A DNA stretch of 64,000 nt from Thalassomonas haliotis (lineage in GTDB: Bacteria > Pseudomonadota > Gammaproteobacteria > Enterobacterales > Alteromonadaceae), in assembly GCF_028657945.1 (NCBI RefSeq), contig NZ_CP059693.1, forward strand, positions 806,001-870,000, written 5' to 3'. A model generated the notes under the pieces. That model worked only from the letters and a program-made list of their open reading frames with translations, had not been told where the DNA came from and made no database searches. Positions 54,101-63,300 of this stretch are shown piece by piece (position 1 is the first letter of the stretch; every line of letters starts with the position of its first letter). A program made the position numbers and the translations under genes.

Positions 54101-57100
54101 CGCTGTCAACCTGGGTTGCTTCCCGGCTTTCCAAATAAGCCACCAGCTGGTTGTCGACCACAGTGACCGCTGCGGCACGGATCTGCGGGTTAAGCAATAA
54201 TGCGCTTTCTATTTCTCCCGGTTCGATCCGGTAGCCGCGGACTTTCAGCTGGAAATCCACCCGGCCGATAAAGTTTAGCTGGCCGTCCCTGAGGCACTTC
54301 ACCCGGTCGCCGGTGCGGTACAGGCGACCGAACTCTGGATGCTGGATAAAGCTGCTTTGGGTCTGCTCCGGGTTAAAGCGATAGCCGCGGGCCAGGGTAT
54401 TGCCACCGATATACAGTTCGCCCGCCACGCCAAGGGGCACCGGCATCAGTTGCCCGTCCAGCACATACATGCGGTTGTGGGGTAAAGGCGTGCCGATAGG
54501 CACATTGCCTGTCGGTCTTTGGCTGACCGGGTAATAGGAAGACCAGACGGTGGTTTCCGTCGGGCCGTAAACATTGATCAGCGACCTGCAACGGTTTTGC
54601 AGGCTTGTGGCCAGCTCGACATCCAGGGCTTCGCCACCGGAAACGGCATGTACTTGTGCCAGCAGCCTTTCCGGCAACTGGCTTAGTAAACGCCAGCTTG
54701 CCGGGGTAGCCTGGATAAGATCGACGCTGTTGTCTGTGATAAGTCCTGCTAACAATTCGGGATCCCGCTGGGCCTGTTCATCGGCAATAACTGCAGTGGC
54801 GCCCCGGGTCAGGGGCAGGCAAAGCTCAAGTCCGGCAATATCAAAGGTGATAGTGGTCAGGGCCAGGATGCGCTCAAATGAAGGCAATACACTCTCTATT
54901 GCCCGTAAGAAGGCGGCAAAGTTACGCCTTTCTATTTCCACGCCTTTCGGGGTGCCGGTTGAACCTGAGGTGTACAGGGTATAGGCCAGGGCATCAGAGA
55001 CAAAAGGTAGTTGCGGATTGCTTGCCGCCTGTTGTGCCAATGTCTGCTCTGAGCTTAGATCAATCAGCGGGCAGGCAAGGGCAGAAGATTCAAGCAAGGT
55101 CCTGGTTTGCTGATCGCATAAACAAAGCTCGGCTTTGGCATGCGCCAAAATACCTGAGATCCTTTGCTGCGGATGCTTGGGATCCAGCGGCAGGTAAGCT
55201 GCGCCGGCTTTTTGGATTGCCAGCAGGGTCATCAGCATTTGATAACTGCGGGGCAGGCAAAAGGCCACCAGCTGGTCCTGCCCGATACCGCGGTTCACCA
55301 ACCAATGGGCAAGGCGGTTGGCGTCGCTGTTCAGGGCCTGGTAGCTGTAGTTCTGACTATCAGCGACAACGGCGACGGCATCCGGCGTTTTGGCTGTCTG
55401 CTGCTCGAAACGGCGGATAAAATCATCCTGTTCGCCGATTTCCGGGCTGGGCTGCTGAATAAAGTTATAACCGGCAGACATCAGCTTCAGGCTGCTTAAA
55501 CTCTGCTGCTGTCCCCGGGTTAACCAGGTTAAGATCTGCTGGTAATCCCCGAATAACTGGCTGATGGTGTCGCTTTGGAACAGGGCGCTGTTATATTCAA
55601 TTTGCACAGACAATTCCTGGCGGCGCAACAGGTTAAAGCTGAGTTCAAACTTAGTGTTGACCTCGGCCTGGTCCCGGCTGGTAAAGCTGAGGCCGGGAAT
55701 GTTTAATGCCCGTTTGTGCTGGTGATCTGCCTGGTAGTTAAACAGGGCCTGGAATACCGGCGGCCGGCTTAAGTCCCGCTCCGGGTTTAGCGATTCCAGT
55801 AACTGTTCCAGCGGCATCTCCTGGCGGGACAGGTCTTGCTGCAGCTCTGTTGACATCTGCTTCAACCAGGACTCGGCGGATAACTCAGGTGAGATCTGCG
55901 CCCGGTTGATCAGGGTATTGATAAAGACCCCCACCATGTTTTGGCTGTCGGCATCTTCCCTGCCGGATACCGGGATGCCGACGGCGAAGTCGGTTTGTCC
56001 GCTATAGCGCCACAAGAGCAGCTGAAAGGCTGCCAGTAACACAGTAAAGGGGGTGGTTTTTAAACCGGCGGCATAGGTTTCCAGCTGTTGGGTTAATTCG
56101 CTTTCCAGCTGCCACTCTGCGGTTGCCCCTTGATTGCTTTGCCGGGTGGGCCAGGGGTGATCCGCCGGTAAAGCCAGGGTATGGGGCATGCCTGCAAGAC
56201 GCTCAAGCCAGTAGTTGCTGAGGGCCTCATCGGTTTGCCTGTTTTGACCGTGCCGATAGGCGACATAATCCAGGTAACCGGGTTCGTCTTCCTGCGCCGG
56301 GGTGTATTGCGGATCCTGCTGGAAATTGCGGTACAATTCGAGGAAATCCTGGATCAACAGTCCCATGGACCAGCCGTCGGTGGCGATATGGTGGATATTG
56401 AAGATCAGGTGGTAATGAGCTGGCGCTAGCGGGAATAAATCTATGGCAATAAGTTGTCCCGAGTTTAAATCAAAGACTTTGTTGGCGACCCGGTTGCGGT
56501 TTGCTTCATTGTTATCTTGTGCGTCGTGGATCTCCAGGGGCTGGTAAGCCCGGGCCACCTGCTGGAAAACCTTATCCTCTTGTGCAAAGTAACGGCACCT
56601 GAGCATTTCATGCTTTTGCACCAGAGCCAGGCAGCTTTGGCTTAAGGCTGGCAAATCAAGCTCACCTTTGACGTCGAACTGTGCAGGCAGGTTATAAGCC
56701 GTGCTTGTCGGCTCAAGCTGTTGCATAAACCAGAGCCTTTGTTGGGCAAGCGACAAGGCTTGTGGCTGGTTGCGGTCAACCCGGGGTAAACTTACCTGTG
56801 ATGTTTTTGTTTGCCTTTCCTGTGCGTGGCCAGTGCTTTGCTGTTCCCGGACAGCCCGGCTCAGGGCGGCGGGTGAGCTATGGTCCATCAGCATTTTCGG
56901 GGTAAAGCTGATACCAAGCCCTCTGGCTTTGGCGATAAGCTGCAGACTCATGATGGAATCGCCGCCGCTTTGGTAAAAATCACTTTCCGGGGTGACGGCA
57001 TCCCCGAGTATTTCCCGGTACAGGCCGAGCAATTGTTCGCAGGTGGCGTCTTTCGGTCCTTCGGCCAAGGCTGCTATTTTGCCCAGGCTCCTGTTGTTGA

Positions 57101-60100
57101 TGATGTCTAGCGGTTTAAGCTTGATGCCCTGGCGGGCGGCCAGTCCGATCATTTGCAGGCTTTTGATCGAGTCGCCGCCTAACGCGAAAAAGTCGTCGTC
57201 TGCATTTATCTTGTCAACAGTTAGCAGTTGCAGCCAGATCTCGGCCAGCTTTTGCTCGTTGGCGGTTAATGGCCGCTCTTGTTTTTGCTGCTGTTCAAGT
57301 TCAGGCCCGGGCAAGCGGCTGCGGTCGATTTTGCCGTTGGCGTTTAACGGCAGCTGCTCCAGGCATAACCAGGTGTCCGGCACCATATACTCAGGCAGCG
57401 CCTGCTCAATTTTTTGTTTGATGTTTGCCAGTTCGTTTTCCGGCATTTGCAGCCAGGCAACGAGCAACTGGCGGTTATTTTGTTGCCGCATCAGGACGCA
57501 AGCCTGCTCGACTTCGCTTTGCTGGCATAGGCAGGCGCTGATTTCACCCAGTTCAATACGGTAGCCGCGGCGTTTGACCTGGTCGTCGCTGCGACCGAGG
57601 TATTCTATCAGGCCGTTGTGGTTGAGCCTGACCCTGTCGCCCGTGGCGTAATAACGTTTGCCCTCGGCGTCCCGGATAAAGCTTGCCGCCGTCTGCTCCT
57701 GTGCCTGCCAATAGCCGCTGGCCAGTTGCGGTCCGGATATTCTCAGCTCGCCGACCACGCCCCGGGGCACTATATTGCCTTGGTTATCGCAAACCTGCAG
57801 CTGCATGCCGGGTAAAGGTGTGCCCAGCGGTGCAACCGGGCTGATGCCTTGTCGGATATGGCTTAACTTGTTGGCACAGACGCCGACCGTGGCTTCGGTG
57901 GGGCCGTAGTGGTTGATGATCTCAAGTTCGGGCGTCAGGGCGGTTAATTTGTTGAACAGATCCGCCGTTAAGCCCTCGCCGCCGAGGAACAAGGCTTTTT
58001 TCGGCAGCAGGGTTTCAGGGTTTTCCAGGCTCAGCAGGGCATTGAGGTGCGACGGCGTGATTTTCAGGCAGTCGGCACTGTGCTCGGTGAGAAACTCTGC
58101 CAATGCCGGCGGATCAAATGCCAGCCCGGCATCCGGCAGCAACAGGCACTGTCCCTGGTATAAGGCCGCCAGTACCGAAGTCAGGCCGAGATCTGCAGCA
58201 ACGGTGGCCAAGGTCAGCCATTTGCTGCCTTTTGGCTGGGGATATTGCTGGCAGAAAGCACTGGCATAGTGGCTCAGGGCGCGGTGGCTGATCACTGTGC
58301 CTTTAGGTTTACCGGTAGAGCCTGAGGTGTAGATAATATAGGCGCTGCTGTCGAGATCCGGGGCCTGCACTTCAACGCTGGTAGCAAAGCCTTGCGGCCA
58401 TTGCGCCAGGATCTCTTGTTTTACCTGAGTAAAATCATGTGCTTTTGCCGTGACCACTAAAGCGGCACCGGCATCGAGCGCCAGGCTTTCCAGGCGCTGG
58501 TCCGGCTGGCGCGGATCCATCATGATGCACACTATGCCCAGACGCCAGCATGCCAGCATCAGGGCGACCTGCAGTGGCTCGCGGTTCATGCATAACCCCA
58601 GGTGCTGGCCTTTGCCGAGTCCGTGGGACTGTAGCCAGCCGATCAGCTGAATCACCTCTTGTTCCAGCTGTTGGTAGTTGTAGTGGTTTTGGCCGTCGCT
58701 CAGGGCCAGCAGCTCGCCGCTATGACCGGCTATGGTTTCGGTAATGAGCTGTTGCTGTGCTGCCAGCTCCGGGCCAGTCAGTGTGCTCAAGTCCTGTTCA
58801 AAGCGGATCTGTGATAAACGCATTTCCGGCTGCGCCAGGGTGGCGGAAATGATGGTTTTCAGGTTAGCCAGCAACCTGGCTATGGTTTCATCTTCGAACA
58901 GTTCCGTGCTGTATTCCAGCTCCAGCGCTATGGTGTCGTCTGCCTGTTCCATCACCCTAAGGCTGAGATCAAAGCGGGCAGAGGTTTGCTGCGGGGTGAT
59001 GACTTTTCCCCGGGTATTGCTCAGTTGTATTTCATGGCTGCTTTCCATGCCGACATGGATAAACATCACCTGGAAAATCGGGCTGTGGTAAGGGGTCGTT
59101 TGGATTTCCAGCAAGGGAGCAAGTTGCTCGAACGGGAAATCCTGGTGATCAAAGGCTTGTCCCGTGGTTTGCTGGCATAGGGCCAGAGATTCGTTAAAGC
59201 TGGGATCGCCGTTTAACCTGTGTCTTATCACCAGGGTATTGAGCAGGGGTCCCACCAGGGAAGCAAGTTCTTCCCGGGTGCGGTTGGCGACAGAGCTGCC
59301 GAAGCAGAAATCGTCTTGTCCGCTGTAACGCGCCAGCAGCCAGGCAAAGGCGGTTTGCAGGTGGATATACAGGGTATTACCTGCGGCATTAACTTGCTGG
59401 CGTAAGACCTGGCTCTGCTCCCTGTCCAGCAGCAGTTGTTGGCTATTGCCGGTAAAAGTGCGCTCTTTGGCTTTTTTTCGCGCCCGGTCCAGCGGCAGGG
59501 CGAGTAATTCGGGTAGCTCCTTCAGCTGTTGCTGCCAGTAGCTTTGCTGGCGGGTAAAGTCATCGCCGGTCAGCCAGGTTTGCTGCCAGTTGGCATAGTC
59601 CTGGTACTGGATGGACAGCCCGGGTAAGGATACTTCTTCTTTTTGTACTGCTCCCTGGTAAAGCAGGGCCAGTTCCCGGTTGAAGACTGCCATCGACAAG
59701 GCATCAAAGGCGACATGGTGGATGGTGACAAATAAATAATAACCTTGCTGCTCCCGGTATAAGCTCACCTTAAACGGTGCCTGGCAGGTCAGGTCAAACT
59801 TAAATGCCTGCTCCTGCTGATAGGTTTGCTCCAGCCAGTCGGCTTTTGACCGCTCGGGTGTAAAAGCCACCGGCTGGCTTTCCAGGTTGATTTGCGCATT
59901 TTCCAGCAGGTATGATTGCCAGTTGCCCTCGGCGTCCTGCCTGAAACAGGTTGACATTACCTGGTGGCGGCTGATCAGGGTATTAATTGCCTGTTCCAGT
60001 GCTTGCGGTTCCAGGCCGTTATCAAAACTCACTACCGAGCATAAATTATACAGGGCATGCTGGCTGACCTGTTCGGCCACCAGAAACCTTTGCTGGGCCA

Positions 60101-60251
60101 GGGAAAGCCTGGTTTGTTGCTGCTGTGAGGCCACTATGGGCAATTGCCAGCTGTTGATACCCTGCTCTGCCAGTTTCTGGCGGAATAAAACCTGTTTATC
60201 CCCGGGCAACTGATTCAGACGTTTGGCTATTTCTACGTAACGTGATTGCAC
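51129..60251 (-). CDS. NRPS: C-A(Asp)-PCP-PCP-C-A(Gly)-PCP-C-TauD/SyrP hydroxylase
   Basis: 3040 residues. Order: C1 (HHVAFDA, about 176), A1 (core 3 about 639; code DLTKFGHV-GK, Asp-like), two carrier domains in tandem (FFALGGDSI about 1023, FYQSGGDSI about 1094), C2 (HHIATDG, about 1287), A2 (about 1764; code DILQVGVV-WK, close to Gly), carrier (FFSLGGHSL, about 2137), C3 (HHIASDA, about 2323), then a linker and a TauD-like Fe(II)/2-oxoglutarate hydroxylase (about 2720-3005). Iron ligands H2787, E2789 (MYHNESS) and H2980 (LAAHARDPF) and the 2-oxoglutarate Arg region are present. SyrP-type enzymes beta-hydroxylate carrier-bound Asp. C3 is built to pass the chain to the Asp module in the next protein. 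A Ser/Lys-rich linker near 2640 joins C3 to the hydroxylase. Confidence 0.93.
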   Translation of the reverse strand: MQSRYVEIAKRLNQLPGDKQVLFRQKLAEQGINSWQLPIVASQQQQTRLSLAQQRFLVAEQVSQHALYNLCSVVSFDNGLEPQALEQAINTLISRHQVMSTCFRQDAEGNWQSYLLENAQINLESQPVAFTPERSKADWLEQTYQQEQAFKFDLTCQAPFKVSLYREQQGYYLFVTIHHVAFDALSMAVFNRELALLYQGAVQKEEVSLPGLSIQYQDYANWQQTWLTGDDFTRQQSYWQQQLKELPELLALPLDRARKKAKERTFTGNSQQLLLDREQSQVLRQQVNAAGNTLYIHLQTAFAWLLARYSGQDDFCFGSSVANRTREELASLVGPLLNTLVIRHRLNGDPSFNESLALCQQTTGQAFDHQDFPFEQLAPLLEIQTTPYHSPIFQVMFIHVGMESSHEIQLSNTRGKVITPQQTSARFDLSLRVMEQADDTIALELEYSTELFEDETIARLLANLKTIISATLAQPEMRLSQIRFEQDLSTLTGPELAAQQQLITETIAGHSGELLALSDGQNHYNYQQLEQEVIQLIGWLQSHGLGKGQHLGLCMNREPLQVALMLACWRLGIVCIMMDPRQPDQRLESLALDAGAALVVTAKAHDFTQVKQEILAQWPQGFATSVEVQAPDLDSSAYIIYTSGSTGKPKGTVISHRALSHYASAFCQQYPQPKGSKWLTLATVAADLGLTSVLAALYQGQCLLLPDAGLAFDPPALAEFLTEHSADCLKITPSHLNALLSLENPETLLPKKALFLGGEGLTADLFNKLTALTPELEIINHYGPTEATVGVCANKLSHIRQGISPVAPLGTPLPGMQLQVCDNQGNIVPRGVVGELRISGPQLASGYWQAQEQTAASFIRDAEGKRYYATGDRVRLNHNGLIEYLGRSDDQVKRRGYRIELGEISACLCQQSEVEQACVLMRQQNNRQLLVAWLQMPENELANIKQKIEQALPEYMVPDTWLCLEQLPLNANGKIDRSRLPGPELEQQQKQERPLTANEQKLAEIWLQLLTVDKINADDDFFALGGDSIKSLQMIGLAARQGIKLKPLDIINNRSLGKIAALAEGPKDATCEQLLGLYREILGDAVTPESDFYQSGGDSIMSLQLIAKARGLGISFTPKMLMDHSSPAALSRAVREQQSTGHAQERQTKTSQVSLPRVDRNQPQALSLAQQRLWFMQQLEPTSTAYNLPAQFDVKGELDLPALSQSCLALVQKHEMLRCRYFAQEDKVFQQVARAYQPLEIHDAQDNNEANRNRVANKVFDLNSGQLIAIDLFPLAPAHYHLIFNIHHIATDGWSMGLLIQDFLELYRNFQQDPQYTPAQEDEPGYLDYVAYRHGQNRQTDEALSNYWLERLAGMPHTLALPADHPWPTRQSNQGATAEWQLESELTQQLETYAAGLKTTPFTVLLAAFQLLLWRYSGQTDFAVGIPVSGREDADSQNMVGVFINTLINRAQISPELSAESWLKQMSTELQQDLSRQEMPLEQLLESLNPERDLSRPPVFQALFNYQADHQHKRALNIPGLSFTSRDQAEVNTKFELSFNLLRRQELSVQIEYNSALFQSDTISQLFGDYQQILTWLTRGQQQSLSSLKLMSAGYNFIQQPSPEIGEQDDFIRRFEQQTAKTPDAVAVVADSQNYSYQALNSDANRLAHWLVNRGIGQDQLVAFCLPRSYQMLMTLLAIQKAGAAYLPLDPKHPQQRISGILAHAKAELCLCDQQTRTLLESSALACPLIDLSSEQTLAQQAASNPQLPFVSDALAYTLYTSGSTGTPKGVEIERRNFAAFLRAIESVLPSFERILALTTITFDIAGLELCLPLTRGATAVIADEQAQRDPELLAGLITDNSVDLIQATPASWRLLSQLPERLLAQVHAVSGGEALDVELATSLQNRCRSLINVYGPTETTVWSSYYPVSQRPTGNVPIGTPLPHNRMYVLDGQLMPVPLGVAGELYIGGNTLARGYRFNPEQTQSSFIQHPEFGRLYRTGDRVKCLRDGQLNFIGRVDFQLKVRGYRIEPGEIESALLLNPQIRAAAVTVVDNQLVAYLESREATQVDSEQFTGEIHQQLKLSLPAYMLPNLYQVMEKLPVNSNNKIDRKALPAPVMASREQAAPLTDAEQRLAAIWQELLKVDFIKADDNFFSLGGHSLLAARLKARLNRENLNLPLQTLFEHPLLSEQAKLLQVSQYQQIPVADRDTLMPLSDAQRRIWFMQQLDLSDASFNMQTQVQLQGSVSVAAMKQAVLAVSEKHEMLRVTYHAHKGEAAQKLNPELVPAFAFIDLREKAGEIEALAEKNAAIAFDLSSESPLRLYLYQTAEATYFCQLVQHHIASDAWSMSLLIDDLILAYQQALDQHQVSLEKPEVDYLDYAAWQNNDQIRKQQSLSLDYWRKTLTGIPAQLALPFDQQRAQQADSRGDVVSFTVPAPLTAQLSQLASQQQCSLFMLLMAAYSTVLHNNSQSQDVVIGTDVANRDHGQLEKVIGFFINLLPLRFRPKATQRFSEYLQSVRHTCLSGFEHQMLPFDRMVEALQPERIPGVHPLIQALFVMQNTPDNERQLDGLTVKAVTPRQQHSKFDMALFANETFSDETFSDETFSDETFSDEKSASQGDRPAELSFNWVYRTGLFNKNTIEALRDEFLQVLAQIVAKPETPLKALSKAKEESTKMSNTAVSSKKTGKLSKLSKMKKLKTASEKPQVTAAPLNPDRPFPLLVQCHNPSLDPLSWARQNQQQILSWLEVHAGIVFRGFNLPTELEFEQFCVAIYPELYAMYGDLPKNDIGSKIYKSTPYPEDQMIMYHNESSHQHRWPRRQWFYCSQPSPVGGHTPIVDCREMYQRLPENIREKLEQKHLCYVRNFSGLDVSWQHFFKTQDRSKVEALCQQNDIDYTWYGEDNLRISQVCPAVITHPVTGEKSFFNQIQLHHFSFLEADVQQHLLTTGGLDNLPRNVCYGDMEPLEQEVVDLISELYEACAVRFDWQKADVVMVDNMLAAHARDPFEGKRKIAVAMGDIYQPGETLSAPPLQAKHTGKALDSQVLASENQEYTEKVKETAL
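52476..52535 (-). repeat. 15-bp tandem repeat (four perfect copies) inside the NRPS gene
   Basis: ATCGCTAAAGGTTTC repeats four times with no mismatch and encodes four ETFSD units at about residues 2572-2592, near the end of the C3 domain. It is in-frame, so copy-number change would alter a loop without breaking the gene. Confidence 0.9.
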
Positions 60252-60310
60252 GTTTATTCCTCAAATTCGTTTAATTGTTCTTCGTCGGTAACATCAGGTG
60301 TTATACCTGC

Positions 60311-63300
60311 CTAAACCTCAAAGTCATTCAGTAGCTGATCCATAAAGTCCAGCGATTCATCTTGTTCTTGCGTCGGTGTCAGCTGTTCGGCGATAGTGGC
60401 TATGGTCGGCGACTTAAACAGGGCCTGCAGCGATAAGCTGGTATTAAATTCAGCTTCGATACGGCTGATCAGCTTCATTGCCAGCAGGGAGTGTCCGCCA
60501 AGCTCGAAAAAGTTTGCCGAAACACTGATTTCCTGTGTTTCCAGGGCGAGTAAATCCGCCCAGATTGCCGCCAGGGCCAACTGCTCTGGGGTATCGGCTT
60601 TTTTGAATTCCGCTGAGGCGTTAAATTCCGGCTTAGGCAAGGCATTGCGGTTGATTTTTCCGCTTACCGTCAGCGGCCAGCTTTGCTGGCTGATGAAGAT
60701 TGCCGGTATCATATAGTCCGGCAATACCTGGCCCAGTTGCTGCTGAAGGCCGGGGATCAGTTCGGTACTGTTTTTGCTGCCGCTTTCGCCGATGAAATAG
60801 GCTACCAGGTGTTGCTCGCCTTTTTGGTCGGTATGGGCGACAACCAGGGCGGAATCTATTTCAGGCAGCTGTTTTAGCTGATGCTCGATTTCCCCCAGTT
60901 CAATACGCAGGCCGCGGATTTTCACCTGGTGATCGCTGCGTCCCAGGTATTCCAGGCTGCCGTCCGGCAGGTAACGCACCAGGTCACCGGTTTTATATAA
61001 CCTGTTGGTGGCCAGCTCAGGGAAAGGGTTGTCGACAAACTGCTTAGCCGTCAGCGCTTCCCGGTTGAGGTAGCCGCGGGCCAGGCCGACGCCGCCGATA
61101 TGCAGCTCGCCGGTGACGCCAAAGGGCACCAGCTGCATACTTTCGTTTAATACCAGCAGCTGGGTATTTTGCATGGCATGGCCGATCGGTACTGTGTTCA
61201 GAGCCGAGTCCGGGGCACAGGCCCAGTGACTGACGTCTATGGCCGCTTCGGTGGGGCCGTAGAGGTTGTGCAGTTCTGCCCGGGTGCCGGTGGCGAAGAA
61301 GCTGGTTTCCAGGGCTTTGGACACCGCCTCGCCGCAACAGAAGACACGTTTGACGCTGGTACACTCCTGCCAGTTACTGCCCGCCAGCATCAGGTTGAGC
61401 ATGGAGGGAACAAAGTGCAGGGTAGTGATCTGCTGTTCTTTGATCACCGACTCCAGGTACTTGGGATCTTTGTGTCCTTGTGGTTTGGCGATCACCAGGC
61501 AAGCGCCTGAGATCAGCGGCCAGATCAGCTCCTGCAGGGAAACATCAAAGCTATAAGGGGTTTTCTGCAGTACCTTGTCTTGTGTTGTCAGCGGGTATTG
61601 CTTTTGCTTGGCGTCTGCCTGGTTAACCAGGCCCTGATGGGTACAGACAACCCCTTTGGGCACACCGGTGGATCCCGAGGTATAGATGACATAAGCACAG
61701 CTTAGCGGCGACTGTCCCCCGGGACGTGCAATACTGTCCGGAGAGAGAGCCGCTAAACCAGCTGCCACAGCTGTCTCGTCAATGGCCAGTACCGGGATTT
61801 CGGTCAGGCCGTTTAAGCTGCCGGCCAGGTGCTGCTGGCTGATAATGGCAAGCGGCTGGCTGTCGCCCAGGATCACGGCGATCCTTGATGGCGGTAATTG
61901 CGGATCCAGGGGCACATAAGCCGCACCGGCTTTTAATACTCCCCAGACAGCCACCAGCATTTCGATGGATCGTTCCATATAAAGGGCAATCAGGGTTTCC
62001 GGTTTGGCGCCCGATGCGAGCAGCTGCCTTGCCAGCTGGTTGGCTCTTTGCTCAAGTTGACGGTAGCTTAACTGCTGGCCTTCGAAAATTAACGCGGTAC
62101 TGTCCGGGGTTTTCGCGACCTGGGCCTCAAATAAGTCGTAAATACATTTATCGTCAGGATAATCCTGGGCGGTGGCATTTAAGGCAAATAAACTGTGCTG
62201 CTCTTTCTCTGGCAATACCGGGTATTGGTTGATGCCGTCGGGGTTATTGTCCGCCAGCAGCTCGCTTAACCGGGTCAGGGCGGTGAGCATATAATCCAAT
62301 ATGCGTCCGGCATCAATTTGCGCTTCTACCTGGATATTGACCAGGAAATCCTGGCCGTAATCATCGACCGCAACCGAGAAAGGATAGTTGGTTCTTTCTA
62401 TGGGGTCGATAAATTTCAGGTTGGCCAGGGCATGATGGGCACCGTCCTGCTGGCCCTTGCGGGTATGACGATAATTTAATATCGAGGTAAATAACGGCGC
62501 ATCGCCATTAATGCCGCTGCAGCTTTGGGCAAAGGGCAGGGAAACCTGTTCGTGCGGCAATAACTGGCGTAAGGCTTCATGTGTCTGCCGTACCAAGTCC
62601 TCGGCGCTGTTATTGGCCAGGCTAATGCGCAGCGGCAGGGTATTGATAAACATGCCCATCATGGAGGCGGCTCCTTCGACTCCCTGCAGGCGTCCGGACA
62701 TAACGGTACCGAAAACGATATCTTTTTGTCCGCTGCAGGCGGCGATCACCATGGCATAGGCGCTGTGGAACAAGGCCGCCGGACTGATCTTTAAGCGCAG
62801 CGCCTGCTCCCTGAGGCGGGCGCTTAAATGCGGGGGCAGTTTTTGCTCCTGTTCGTCGATTTTGCCGCCGTCTCCCTGGACATTTACCAGGTCGAAGGGG
62901 GCACAGGTTTCGCTGATATCCCCCAGCTGCTTGCTAAAGAATTCCCGGGCGGCATTATCCGTCTGCTGCTCCTGATGTCTGGCAAAGGCGACAAATTCCC
63001 GGTATTGCACCGGCTCCGGCAGCTGCTCCTGCTGCTCGGCAAAAATAAGCGCCAGTTCCTGCTGAATAATGTCCATGGTGACATGGTCGGAAATCACATG
63101 ATGATCCAGCAGGCGGATCAGATATTCATCGGCCCGGTTGTCGTGGGCAACCGTCAGGCTTAACAGCGGCCCCTGCTCGATATTGACCGCCAGTGCTTGC
63201 TCTTGGTCATAGGCCTTAAAGCGGCTGAGCAGATCTTCGTGTTCATCCCCCGGCAGGGTAATGTGGTTAACCGGCAGCTCGGCGCTGCGGTAAACCACCT

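Noticed and set aside
51129-60251. Broken or fused gene because of two adjacent carrier domains
   Set aside because: The frame is continuous, both carriers have an intact GGDS site, and linkers look normal, so the tandem is real.
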